From contig OX155963.1 in the NCBI GenBank assembly GCA_944548615.1, positions 23,121,711 through 23,185,710 of the forward strand: DNA of 64,000 nucleotides, written 5' to 3'. The position numbers and the translations under genes are program-made. Source of the stretch: Micropterix aruncella. Lineage: Eukaryota; Arthropoda; Insecta; Lepidoptera; Micropterigidae. This document shows, piece after piece, positions 10,103 through 20,078 of this stretch. A model generated the notes under the pieces. That model ran no database searches. It saw only the letters and a program-made list of their open reading frames with translations, and was not told the origin of the DNA. Position 1 is the first letter of the stretch. Each line of letters opens with the position of its first letter.

Positions 10103-10514
10103 TATATAGGATGTTTTTAATTAGTGACATCTTTGAAGTGCATGAATCATTACGAGCAAATAAACAACTTAACACATTTTTTTTTGGAAAAAAATGTATT
10201 TTCTTTTTTTTTTAAATTTGAAAAATATGACTGATAAATAAAAGTTTGACAAGCGTTGACCGCGCTACGCCATCTAGCAATGGGTAAAATATCGCGGATA
10301 AACAATATTCGCCATATTTTCCCTACCGCTAGTTGGCGCAACGCGTACACTTTTTATTCTCTTTTTTAAAACAATAAATTTTTCGAATTTTCAATAAAAA
10401 AAAATTATTTTTCGTTTTTTTTTGTGTTTTGTCATATTTTTTTTTAGTTACTTATTAGCTCGTAATGATTCACACACTTCAAGGTTGTCACTAATTAAAA
10501 ACCCACCCTGTATA
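10103..10514. mobile_element. Foldback MITE (family F), full copy
   Basis: Inverted arms of about 65 bp: TTTTTAATTAGTGACA near the left end is complemented at the right by TGTCACTAATTAAAAAC, and AATCATTACGAGC is matched by GCTCGTAATGATT. A second, inner inverted repeat centres on GCCATCTAGC / GCTAGTTGGC and AACAATATTCGC. Tata-type flanks lie outside. Other full copies are at 12366-12745 and 49426-49821, with fragments near 24363, 30115, 50245, 50400 and 54765. Confidence 0.7.
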
Positions 10515-10599
10515 GGCATATCCTCTGCCTTACCTCATTATATGCTTTATGCAATGCCCTTATATATCAGCAGAAAAATAATAAGCCCAACAAATTTTT

Positions 10600-11250
10600 A
10601 ACAACACAGAGACTTTAATGCGAGTGGAGCCGCGGGTACAGCTTGTAAATAATGATATGAATGAGCGGTCAAGCACATATTTGTGGTAGGTTGTAAGGGC
10701 CTTTCGTGGTGATAGTTACGAAGCCAACGCCTTGCCGCAAGATATCCATGTTGATCAACCAGCGGGCCGACACTCGCCCCCTTACTACCAGTTGCAACCA
10801 GATTACTCCGGTCTCCCGGCTGGTTACAGGTTCGAGGTCGCTTGCGCAGTCCTCTCCCTTACGAAGCGGTGATACGGTTGGTGTCCACCGAACCTATCGC
10901 GGACAACGGCGCCCTTTATCCGGCTCTTCACCCGGAAATGGGTAGCCAATCAGTCGTTTCAAGAGCAGTTGTCGTAAGGCGAACAACTACCCCCGATCTA
11001 TAGGAGACAGTACTGTTTCCAGACTCCCCCGGCTGTAGGTCAGAATGCACAATCGATTGGCTTCCGCAGCACGGTGCTCAAACCATTCAGGAGTGCCCGA
11101 AGGTTGACTCCTAGGGGAAACTGGCCCGCAGGCCAGAGTCCCACCCCGGATCGCACTTCTACGTAGAGGCCGCCGGATGGGTGTTGACCCGTGAGTTTGA
11201 CCGATCCTGAACATATGAGTCTTAGTGGCCAACTGCAACAGGCCCCATTA
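10600..11250 (-). repeat. Noncoding repeat family M, inverted copy 1
   Basis: A ~0.65-kb GC-balanced block. Read on the minus strand it matches 24475-25215 and 33227-33937; 58157-58794 matches it in the same orientation. Shared words include CCCATTAGC, CTGGCCCGCAGG, GATTGGCTTCCGC and GAAGCCAACGCCTT. Short open frames differ between copies, so it does not look protein-coding. It resembles no class that I can name with confidence. Confidence 0.65.
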
Positions 11251-11260
11251 GCTCCTTAGC

Positions 11261-12120
11261 AGAAAAATAATCAACACTGCAAATTTTCGCACACACCAAG
11301 ATTTCGGACGCAAGCCGGCTTGTTTCTATGTCCGTGTGTATCAGGAGATCATATTGTGGCAGGACTGGCTACCGCGCGCAATTTGGGTGCTCAATGTGAT
11401 TTTATTATGGTCGCGAAATTCGTATCCAGTGTTAACTTTCGATAGAAAATTTATTGGGACTAGTGCTGCAGCGCCATCTAGTAGCGAGTTACAACAAAGT
11501 GGATATCGCGAGAAGATTATCCTTGCTCAAATAACTATGTACACCAAATTTCACGGCGCTCGGTTTAACGGTATACATAGAAGTTGATTGGCTACAAGTC
11601 GTGAGTGTTTTTATGCTAACAAAGCGGTTAGCCTAAAAACCTCCGTGAAAAAATACAAATATATGCTGACTTTTATAACAGACATAAAACGGTATCGAAG
11701 GCTCAGACAGACAGATATACCAACATCCATTTTTTATTTGTATAGATTATTAATATATTAAATTATAATATTATGATTTTTTTAAATATATTTTATTATG
11801 AATATATTAAATGTTATAATATGAATTATTAATATATTGAGGTAAGCGCGCGCGTCTACCTACCAAGTTTTTCCGACTTTATTTATAACCAAACACTTGC
11901 ATATCATAGCAATCAGAAAAAATGCACCCGAATCATTATTATTTTAAAAAAATCCATTTAGGACTCGCCGATATGGTCGTAGCGTAACATCATTGCCGAC
12001 ACAATAATTATCAGGTGTACATAAAGAAGGAAAAGGTGTGCGAATCGAGTGTATCGTTTCTGCTGCCTTTATTACAGTTCCTTTATCAACTTTATCTCGG
12101 TCGAATGTCGCTTCGCGGTT
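11261..12120. other. Non-coding, 5' flank of the 5S gene
   Basis: No recognisable gene. AT-rich sequence at 11740-11840 (repeated ATATTAAAT and TTATAAT words) precedes the 5S rRNA gene. There is no obvious tandem 5S unit upstream. Confidence 0.4.
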
Positions 12121-12239
12121 GCCAACGTCCATACCACGTTGAATACACCGGTTCTCGTCCGATCACCGAAGTTAAGCAGCGTCGGGCGCGGTCAGTACTT
12201 GGATGGGTGACCGCCTGGGAACACCGCGTGATGTTGGCT
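12121..12239 (+). rRNA. 5S ribosomal RNA gene
   Basis: The 119 bases from GCCAACGTCCATACC to GATGTTGGCT match insect 5S rRNA throughout. The terminal helix pairs (GCCAACG with TGTTGGC). The internal Pol III control elements are present: an A-box region around GAAGTTAAGCAGCGTCGGGC and a C-box region around GGATGGGTGACCGCCTGGGA. A run of T from 12239 gives the expected terminator. It is a single dispersed copy rather than a unit of a visible tandem array. The best candidate for a functional 5S gene in the window; expression cannot be judged from sequence. Confidence 0.92.
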
Positions 12240-12244
12240 TTTTT
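12239..12244 (+). terminator. Pol III T-run terminator of the 5S gene
   Basis: Six consecutive T residues directly follow GTTGGC, the standard Pol III stop signal. Confidence 0.8.
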
Positions 12245-12365
12245 ATATTGTTTTTACATAAATTAATGTTTTTTTTGGCTTTACATAAATTTAAAAAAAT
12301 ATATATCGTTGTAAAAATGCCTACAAAAAAATGCCTCGTATTATTATTATATGAGCGCTCACCTC

Positions 12366-12745
12366 CAGGTGAGTTTAATTAATCGGCAACCTTAAAAGTG
12401 GGCGTATCAGAGAAGAGCAAAACAAACAACTTCCAAATAAAAAAGTGTGGAAAAATAAATATATATATTTTAATGAACGACAACTTTTAATAAAAAAATT
12501 GACAAGCGTTAAGCGCTCTGCGCCATTAGGCGGTAGGAAAAATTTCGCGAATAAACAATATTCACGATATTAAAACCTACCGCTTTTATATGTTTTTTCA
12601 TATATATTTTTTAACAAAACTAAAAAACAAGAATTGTCTAAAGAAAAACGTTTTTTGTTATTTCCACATTTTTTATCAAAATTGCTTTTTTGCTTGTACT
12701 GTTACACCCACCTTAATAATACCAGTTAATTAAAACTCACCCGTA
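12366..12745. mobile_element. Foldback MITE (family F), full copy
   Basis: The left end CAGGTGAGTTTAATTAA is matched by the inverted right end TTAATTAAAACTCACCCG. The core contains GACAAGCGTT, GCGCC and ATTCACGAT..., the same layout as 10103-10514. It lies ~120 bp downstream of the 5S gene. Confidence 0.7.
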
Positions 12746-12799
12746 CATATATTAAATTAAAGGTTTTTTATAGCCGCGAGATTATGCTTTTCTTAGCGA

Positions 12800-13180
12800 G
12801 GATATGGTTATGCGAACCATGGTTATGCGTTTTACGCAAGGAAAGTATTGTGGACGCGCTTCTGTGTGTGTCTGTATTCCTCCACGATAGCGACCAAACG
12901 CTTCATCCGATTGAGCTGAAATTCGGCATGCAGGGTAAGAGTTGAAAAGATTGTGGTTGAAATCGGTCCACCAGGGGCGCGCTAGTCATACTTCGATCTC
13001 AAATATTGGATTCTTATCTTATCACTTAAAAGACGGTACACAGATGCGTCGTAGGATCGAAACCGCATTGATAAAGTTTAGTTGCGATATCTCTTATACA
13101 AGCGAAACCAAAAAAATAACGACAGACATTTTATTCAAATGATAATGTCGAGTGCCCGAGGCTAGCCAAAATCGAGCCAT
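12800..13180 (+). repeat. Dispersed repeat family K, copy
   Basis: Contains the family words GGAAAGTATTGTG, CTCCACGATAGCG, AAACGCTTCATCCGATTGAG and CTGAAATTCGGCATGCAG, then AAGAGTTGAAAAGATT and GCCCGAGGCTAGCC. Other copies: 27345-27640 (deleted form), 27640-27900, 40373-40625 and 55550-56040. Non-coding; class not recognised. Confidence 0.6.
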
Positions 13181-13740
13181 ATTGATTGCAATTTTAATAC
13201 CACGGAAATACTATAAATATACTAGGATTGCCGTCATAATAAATCACTATCGGAGAAGGGGTGGTCAAAAATATTCTTCTCTTTCCGATATTTTTCTTCT
13301 TTAGTAGGTTCCTATCCCGCCTTAACTAGAATGTTTTAACTTCGAAGACAATAGAACAAGTACTCAGGATATGTATATTTTGCACCACTTTATAACTGTA
13401 TTTAGCTACGTACTTAATCTTAACTGCTATAGAATTTAATGTTACATTTGTTACAATAAGTTAAAGCAATGTTACAATAAGCTTACGTTATGTGTGTGTG
13501 GCAATGTGTTACAACAAACTTCGCAAGTGGGTACAAAATTACCCATTGTCCTTTGAGATAATAAACCATAAACCATTTTTTTAAAGTTTGCTCCACGGAT
13601 AGGCTCTCCCCCTGTTGTTATGCTCCACCCTCCCCCTTCCTGGAGTCTGGTTGCCAGCGGGTATAGCCTGACAAAATGACCGATTTTCTTTCCGCTGGAG
13701 ACCGACAATGTCATTGTGTGGGTAACTTACAAACTTCCAC
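13181..13740. other. Non-coding, no recognised feature
   Basis: A GTGTGTGTG patch at 13491 and a pyrimidine-rich segment at 13600-13640. Nothing else can be supported. Confidence 0.4.
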
Positions 13741-14060
13741 ATTTCGACTTTTTGTGCTTTGGCCCCAAGATTTTAAATTCATTTATACCAAAAGAAACGG
13801 AATAATACGACGAGCTGCCTAAATTTGAAACGTTCTTAGTACGCGGCAGTTTGAATCATGAGTTCATATGAAGCAGGAGATAGTGAGTTGTGGGCTAAAG
13901 AATTTTTTTTATATACCAGAATTTTCAAATTGCGGTCCTCCCTGGAGATTCGTCACTTTTAGTTGCGAGCATATCAGGCGTTCACGTTTCAATAAGAGTT
14001 TGGTAAAACCTGAAACATTATATTATCCCTCTTTCGCAGGGAATGACATCAAAGTAAATA
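13740..14060 (+). repeat. Unclassified repeat family D, copy 1
   Basis: Carries the family signatures GGCAGTTTGAATCATGAGTT, GAAGCAGGAG and CATATCAGGCGTTCACG, then TTATCCCTCTTTCGCAGGGA, a short hairpin (CCCT...AGGG). It resembles copies at 15880-16400, 17600-17850 and 17850-18290 and a fragment at 26235-26305. Confidence 0.6.
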
Positions 14061-15880
14061 AAAAATCGCTTTTGACTCTTGGGCTAGGAGCGTGCCAGCG
14101 AGTTACCAGTAGTACCTATCAATGGTTTAATGCTTTTGGTAAGGAACCCTAAAAAATAATATCTATGTAGGTATCCAAAAATTAAACGTTTGACGTCGGT
14201 AATCGTAGCAGAACCGGTGATTTTCATTGAAAAAATCGTGATGAAACTGATAATACCTTGCGTTCTCCTGTACTCGTATGAACGCCTGGTACAGAGAACG
14301 AACCTTGATTTTCTATCAACAACTGCAGCTACTAACGCTTGCGTTATGTACTGACATCCTTTGTAGATATGGAACGCCTGATCAACGCTCAGTAAGTTAC
14401 ACCCTAATTTAACATAGTTAGGCATTCAATACGGATAACTAACGGGGCGTTCATAAACTACGATAGCAAATAAACTAGAGCCATTTTCATAGCCACACAA
14501 CTTGATTTGCACTTACAAAATGTGACAAAATCTTCAAAGGGCATGTGACAGAGAAGAAAAAAAGAATGTATTAAAGTGGCTGGCTCAAGGGCGCTTTCGA
14601 ACGCTGTTTATTTTTGATGTCAAAAAAATGTGATTTCGTTTTCTAAAACATTTTTCATATTTTCGGTAAATAGCAACAGATTAACTAAGAACATTAATAA
14701 TGGATGTTTATACATAAGGAATGCCACTCATAACATTCCGATTTTTTATTCTTGGGTTAGGTGGATTTCAAAAAAGATGCTGACATTATTTTTTCCTAAT
14801 CTAAAATTCGTCATAGAGTACGCATGTAAACAAATTGTAATTAACATTTTATAAAATAATAATAATTAAAAAGATAAAAAATTATCATTTAAAGTCAAAC
14901 TTTAAAGGCGTGTATAATTTATACAAATTATTATAACGAATATGTAGGTACGAATATCCTCTTATTACCACTATTTTACAAACGAACATTATGCTGTTTT
15001 TTTTTATATTTTAAATTACATTGTCGATAATTTCAACGAAACTGTAACAAGGACATACTTGTTTACTGAGTTTTACATTTCTTAAAAAGGAGAACTTCCA
15101 CTTTTGAGTTTAACATTTTTCAGAAAGAATGTAAAATGTTGACATATTTTATCATTTTCGATGGTCTATCTCTGGATGAAATTATCTGATGAAATTATCT
15201 TATGATTAAATTATAGTTAAATTAAATTACACGTATAAATTAAATAATCTAATGAAACTATAGTTAAATGATTAAATTAAATTAAATGACCTCATAATTA
15301 TCTAACGAAATTATGTGATGAAATTATATGATGTCATTATCACATGATTAAAAAAAATATCTGTTTAAATGATATTTTTCCTCTACCTGCCTGAATTGAC
15401 ATGGAATTCACCTATAAGTATTTCAATTCATATTATTTAGGAATTACAAATAAAATATTGTTTCCATGTATGTAGCAATGCTTTAATTTATAGTGCTTAA
15501 AGTATTTTGTGCAACTTCTTTGGCATTGTTTCGTGCCCGTTTATTTGCATACATATTTCAGCATTGGCATGATTGGATTGGTTGGCCTGATTGGCATATT
15601 ACCAACTGCCTTGCATAATTAAATTTAGTAGCCGGGTTTGTACAGCAATCGACCGATACGAAAAATATGTAAAATCATTTAGAAAACCAAATTGCTAATT
15701 TGAATTATTATTTATGAGTTGTCTATTTGTTGGTCTTCTCCGTCCAAATCTGCCTTAAAAATTTCCTAATTTAGTTACACTAATAGATATGACGTTTTTG
15801 ACTTCTCCGCAGGTCCTATATTTATAATGCAATGCTTCTCCGGCACCGAAGCAATGAAGAAACATTCAAAAAGGTCAATT
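14061..15880. other. Non-coding, AT-rich
   Basis: No domain-bearing open frame. 15170-15350 is a degenerate array of GAAATTATNTGATG and GATTAAATTA words. CTCGTATGAACGCCTGGTAC at 14271 carries the recurring ATGAACGCCTGATAC-like motif described in the findings. Confidence 0.45.
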
Positions 15881-16400
15881 TTATATATCATAGTTATTGA
15901 AGCATCATCATAACAATTTCTTTCATAACATGTACACTTTCTTTCCCAGCATGTCTTGTCTGTTTTAAGAATTTTGTCATGCGTATTTTCTGCATAACGA
16001 AGACCCATGACGAGATTTATTTAGTGCATTTTATGTACCAACCAAGAGGAAACGGAATACGGTAATTTAAGACCGTTCTTAGTTACGTCCGTTTCAATCA
16101 GGAGTTCATATTGAAGTAGGAGTTAGTTAGTTTCGTGTGAAGCTCCGGCAGCGCGCCTGACTGGAAGACGGCGGCCGCGTGCGCCGCCACGTGACATTTA
16201 TTTAATTGTGTGTCTGTCCGCACTGACGAGCTCAATTTTCAGCTTCGATATAACAGTCGTTTATGTTTCAACAAGAGTTAAGCAATATCAGAAACTTTTT
16301 ATTATCCCCTTTTCGCAGGGAATAACAATATGAAGTGACTGACGCCTGTTTAAAAAAACAGGGTTCTCAAATGTCTGGTACTGACTGGAGCAATAAATAG
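15880..16400 (+). repeat. Repeat family D, copy 2
   Basis: The longest copy. It runs from TATTGAAGCATCATCATAAC through TTCATAACATGTACA, GTATTTTCTGCATAA, TTTAAGACCGTTCTTAGT, ATCAGGAGTTCATATTG and CAACAAGAGTTAAG to the CCCCTTTTCGCAGGG hairpin. 16140-16200 is unusually GC-rich (GGCGGCCGCGTGCGCC) and is not shared by the other copies. Confidence 0.6.
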
Positions 16401-16510
16401 TAACAATGTATCTATCTATAAAATACTGTTGACAAATTTTGGTGATAATCATACTTAGTCGCATATATTTTTGATGATTTCCTACAAAAGGAGGTACGAA
16501 AAAATATAAA

Positions 16511-16585
16511 TAATATGAAATTGAAGACTATCGCGGTTGTTTGACATTATAAATAGGATAATACGAAACATTATAATAGGACAAC
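16511..16585 (+). repeat. Fragment related to the 34.76-kb insertion
   Basis: GAAGACTATCGCGGTTG followed by ACATTATAAATAGGATAA matches the left end of the insertion in odorant-receptor copy A (34764-34810). The remainder is lost. Confidence 0.5.
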
Positions 16586-16619
16586 CAGGTGTTGCCAGAT
16601 TGAGAAGTTGGGTAGAGGT

Positions 16620-16775
16620 CCCAACGTTAGGATCCATATACAGGATCATGATCCTGTTTATCATGATCATATTTAATACATGATCATACAGTACATCAGA
16701 TCAGATCATCCAATACAGGATCATGATCCTGATGTACTGTATGCTCATGTATTAAATATGATCCATGTAATAATC
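16620..16775. repeat. Imperfect palindrome rich in GATC words
   Basis: CATGATCATATTTAATACA near 16663 and TGTATTAAATATGATCCATG near 16748 are inverted, as are CATACAGTACATCAG and CTGATGTACTGTATG. The arms are about 45 bp; GGATCATGATCC occurs at 16643 and 16724. Probably a foldback remnant. Confidence 0.6.
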
Positions 16776-16871
16776 AAATCTGACTTTTTTAATTCATTAA
16801 TAAAATAGGTTGTGTATAAGAAATTCATTATCTGAGAAAGCGTAGTTTGAATAGCATCACGTCTAAAAAAT

Positions 16872-17028
16872 GGTATTTGGATAGAAACGCTGCCGTCTAC
16901 AGTCGACAAATGGAAACAAAATGGTTCTCCACTATCATTGTATGTAGATGGTGCTGTCATCGATTGTCAACGCCCTACTCGTCGGTGTACTGAAAATATA
17001 GTGGTGATTTGAGAGCGGTTGTTCAGGC
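16872..17028 (-). mobile_element. 5'-truncated LINE 3' end, fused to U1
   Basis: On the minus strand this reads as the end of ORF2 and the 3' UTR of the LINE family at 1800-6770. CAACCGCTCTCAAATCACCA equals the LINE at 6471, followed by TACACCGACGAG and the stem-loop arms. It stops at GGCAGCGTTTCTAT, where the copy at 20020 also diverges. Its 5'-truncation point abuts nucleotide 1 of the U1 sequence at 17029, head to head. Confidence 0.8.
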
Positions 17029-17203
17029 ATACTTACCTGGCGTGGGGGAGACCGTGATCAACAAGGCGGTTCCCCCAGGGCGAGGCCCTTCCATTGCACT
17101 GCGGTCGGGCTGAACCCTGCGATTATCCCTAATGCGGATAACTCGGGCGCGTAATTTTTGGTAGTGGGGACGAGCGTACGCGCCATCCCCGATATCATTC
17201 TAA
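17029..17203 (+). ncRNA. U1 snRNA-like sequence, copy 2
   Basis: 164 nt (17029-17192) from ATACTTACCTGG to CCATCCCCGA, with TATCATTCTAA beyond. It differs from copy 1 at two positions I can see: GCTGAACCC against GCTGACCCC, and GTAGTGGGG against GTAGTTGGG. The Sm-type site AATTTTTGG and the splice-site pairing region are intact. Loop I again reads ATCAACAAGG. GTAAAAAAAGTC just downstream loosely resembles an snRNA 3' box. Upstream sequence is LINE, not a proximal sequence element, so a normal promoter is absent. Either a variant gene with a disrupted promoter or part of a mobile chimera; I favour the latter. Confidence 0.8.
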
Positions 17204-17600
17204 TTTCGTAAAAAAAGTCTTTATAATGAAAATAGCTGCTCGTTGATTTTTAAACTTTGAGAGGAAGAAATTTGAGGGTTGGAAATGCAAGGATGTGTTG
17301 ATTGTTGCACTAGTTTTCAATAAATAACAATAGCAACAAGGAAGATTGTGTATTGTAGAGTAATGTATTTTTGTGAAAATATTGCCAATGTTTAGTGCCC
17401 ATTTGCATGTATATATCGGCATTTCGTTGATTGATTTGGCTATTACCCGCTTGGCATTATTAAATGTAACGGCCGTGGTTGTATTAATCTCCTTGGCAGT
17501 TATAAGCGTCTGATTACGTTACTTCGAAACGACAGATAACCGGCACTCATCCGATTGTATTATAGTCGAGATATATATAGGTACATCCAATTACTCGAGT
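17204..17600. other. Non-coding, AT-rich
   Basis: No recognised feature; short open frames lack domains. Confidence 0.4.
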
Positions 17601-17850
17601 ATAATAACAATTATTCATAGTTCTTGAAGCATCGTCATAATTAATTGTTTCATAACATGTACAGGTCCTTCATTGCCATAATTTGCCTTCTTTCAGAATG
17701 TTGGAATGCGTATTTTCTGCATAAACGAATAGCGCATTTATAGTACAGCAACGAAATACGGAAATATTTAAGGCCGTTCTTAGTTAAGTCCGTTTGCACC
17801 AGGAGTTTATATTGTAGCAGGAGTTTGTTTCGTAATAGACCACTCATAAA
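17600..17850 (+). repeat. Repeat family D, copy 3 (truncated)
   Basis: Shares CTTGAAGCATCGTCATAATT, TTTCATAACATGTACA, GTATTTTCTGCATAA, GGCCGTTCTTAGTTAAGTCC and TTGTAGCAGGAGTT with copy 2. It ends where copy 4 begins, so copies 3 and 4 are nearly head-to-tail. Confidence 0.6.
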
Positions 17851-18290
17851 TAATTTTGAAACATGGTTTTTGAAGCATCATCATAATTACTTGCTGTCTT
17901 TCACTATCATGCTTGTTCCATTTTCAGAATTTTGGAATGCGTATTATCTTCATAAACCAAGTTCCGTGACGATTTAGTGCATGTACCAATAAGAAACGCG
18001 GAATACGGGTCTTAAATTTAAGACCGTGCTTAGTACGTCCGTTTGAATCAGGAGTTAATATTGTAGCAGGAGTTATAGTTTGTTTCTTGCGAAGCCTCCG
18101 GGGCATTTAATTTTGATTCCTATCTGTCGCACTCGAGTTATGCCACTTTCAGCTTCGAATGTAACAGGCGCTCATGTTTCGTCAAGAGTTAAAGTATATC
18201 AGAATATTTTTATTATCCCTCTTTATCAGGGAATAACAATAAGAAATGTAAGGCCTGTTTTTTTACTCTGTTGGCAAGCAAGTTCTCAGT
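17850..18290 (+). repeat. Repeat family D, copy 4
   Basis: Matches copy 2 through most of its length: GAAGCATCATCATAATTACT, AAGACCGTGCTTAGTACGTC, GTCAAGAGTTAAAGTATATC and the CCCTCTTTATCAGGG hairpin, followed by GGCCTGTTTTTTTA. Confidence 0.6.
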
Positions 18291-18576
18291 AAAAAATACT
18301 TACCCTGTATCAACAAAAAATAAAAATTTTCTCCTTTATGCAGTATTGTACGGTGATGTGGAGAGGAGGAGGGGGCAGCATGCTACTCGGAAATGTTTTT
18401 GATGATCTGTCACAAAAGCAGCTACGGAAATATAATAGGTATTGTGTTTTGAAATAAGCGAATGAGCTTTTTCTAACGATATCCTAAATGCCGAGATAGA
18501 GAGACAATTTCGGTGTTCGCATGCAGGATCGACGTTTGTCTCCTTCGTCATTATCAGCGCCTGATCAACGCCGTAC

Positions 18577-18632
18577 CATTGATTTTATAGTGTAATAATT
18601 TATAGTGTAATAATTACACTATAAAATCAATG
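18577..18632. mobile_element. 56-bp palindromic micro-element with 7-bp TSD
   Basis: CATTGATTTTATAGTGTAAT is followed by its near-complete inverse. The element is framed by GCCGTAC on both sides (18570-18576 and 18633-18639). A sister at 54570-54631 has the same ends and flanks GTTATAA / GTTATAC. Almost nothing but the two arms is present. Confidence 0.75.
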
Positions 18633-18723
18633 GCCGTACTAACTAACTAGTCTGCGTTTGCGTCGCTAATACGCAATGAACGAAGTTTAGCGGTGGTTTA
18701 CCGAAGGAGTAGAATAAATAAAA

Positions 18724-19109
18724 AGTCAACATCACGCGGTGTTCCCAGGCGGTCACCCATCCAAGTACTGACCGCGCCCGACGCTGCTTAACCCCTCAAG
18801 CCCCGATTGGCCGATATCGGCCACAAACTGATGCAGCGTGACGGGCCCGTTTTAATTTTATTTTAATTTGATTTTTTGTATTTAAATATGTTTTATTATG
18901 TTATTATGTTTTATTTTAATTATGGGTACAGTGGTTTGGCAGTAATTAATGTTTTTGGTGAGACAGTGTCATAATTCAATTTTTTTACTAATTTTTACTA
19001 AAAATTTTTGGGACATCAACTTGTCAATCGGCTGAGGGGCCGAGGCCTGAAGGGTTAAGTTCGGTGATCAGACGAGAACCGGTGTATTCAACGTGGTATG
19101 GACGTTGGC
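18724..19109 (-). pseudogene. 5S rRNA copy split by a MITE
   Basis: On the minus strand the first ~52 nt of 5S rRNA (19109 down to about 19058) are followed by a 263-bp insertion, then the remaining ~67 nt (to 18724). The 5S parts are nearly identical to the gene at 12121; the last bases read AGTCAAC where the intact gene has the complement of GTTGGCT. The insertion point is the TTAA in GAAGTTAAGCAG, inside the internal A-box region, and TTAA is duplicated. Both rRNA and promoter are therefore broken. Confidence 0.92.
18792..19054. mobile_element. piggyBac-type MITE inserted in 5S rRNA
   Basis: 263 bp, beginning CCCCTCAAGCCCCGATTGG and ending GGCCGAGGCCTGAAGGG, flanked by TTAA at 18788-18791 and 19055-19058. 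C-rich short inverted ends plus a TTAA target duplication are hallmarks of the piggyBac superfamily. It contains the perfect palindrome GGCCGATATCGGCC. The interior is AT-rich and non-coding. A 262-bp sister is at 31807-32068. Confidence 0.88.
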
Positions 19110-20018
19110 AAGCGAGTTTGATGAAAGAAAAATCATATCGCCCAACACACTGATAAGTTGATAATATAAACTTGCAGTATAAAATAGTGGTGTCATTGTA
19201 TGGTACGGACAAGTTAAAGTCAGTATTGTTTATTTGGCGATGAAATCATGCTACACAATAATTAATTGTGAAGTTTAACGTTTCTTTATCATTTAGGTAA
19301 ATTTAAAATTTCCTTCCTATTATACCACTTTTTGTGACAATTCCACAGTTAAAGTGAGGATAAGGACTTTAAAACAAGCGAAACATAGGACTTTTAAAAA
19401 GGAGAAAAGCAGTTTTTAATTTTTCCAGAATCTGTCTCCTGCATCCTTTATTATTTTTTTGTTTCTACAGCAATGGGTTCGGATTTGTAAAACACGCTGC
19501 CTGTACTGTTTTTAAAACACACTCGGTATACTTAATTATTGTATTGTTTACTTGACAAAGCCTCACAGAGAAATAAATGACCTATCTGCTCCAGTTTTAT
19601 GATTCAAGAGAGATCCAGGTTATTTTGGAACGCTTCAAGTCTTTTCGTTCCGTAAGCGACTTCCAATCAATACGGTTTATGAGTAGCAATTTGTAATTAT
19701 TCCACTACATTTACGTATCCTTTTTGATTTCCGTATAAAAGTAAATGTATTATTATACTAACGGTCTACTGCCAGGAATCGCCAGATTGAAATTGGGTAG
19801 AAAAGCCAACGTTAGAAGTTGGCTTTTCTAGCGTAGGCTCTGTAAAATAAGAATTCAAAACGGACGTTTTAATATGTTGTTACTCAAGAAACGTCTATTT
19901 ATGTTGAATTTGAATGTTGTCACTTTTTAATTCAACATATGTAAGTACTTTGATATTCTTTCTAGGATTTCCTTTGTTTTCCTCACGATGCTGTGAAAAG
20001 TAGTGATTTTTTCATAGC
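19110..20018. other. Non-coding, no recognised feature
   Basis: AT-rich. The only structure seen is a local inverted pair, AGCCAACGTTAGAAG / AAGTTGGCTTTTCTA, at about 19802-19832. Confidence 0.4.
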
Positions 20019-20019
20019 A

Positions 20020-20078
20020 ACGCTGCCATCTACAGTCGACAAATGGAAACGAAATGAATAGCTGGTTAGCTGCTCCGT
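20020..20078 (-). mobile_element. LINE 3' UTR fragment fused to a U1 fragment
   Basis: On the minus strand this carries TTTCGTTTCCATTTGTCGAC and GTAGATGGCAGCGTTGCTAT, the 3' UTR stem-loop region of the LINE at 6560-6600. It joins a 5'-truncated U1 sequence at 20079, in the same relative orientation as the 16.87-17.20-kb chimera. Confidence 0.7.

Noticed and set aside
16989..17028. Sense template switch between LINE RNA and U1 RNA as the origin of the chimera
   Set aside because: A simple reverse-transcriptase jump would place U1 in the same sense as the LINE; here U1 is antisense, so that model does not fit without extra steps.
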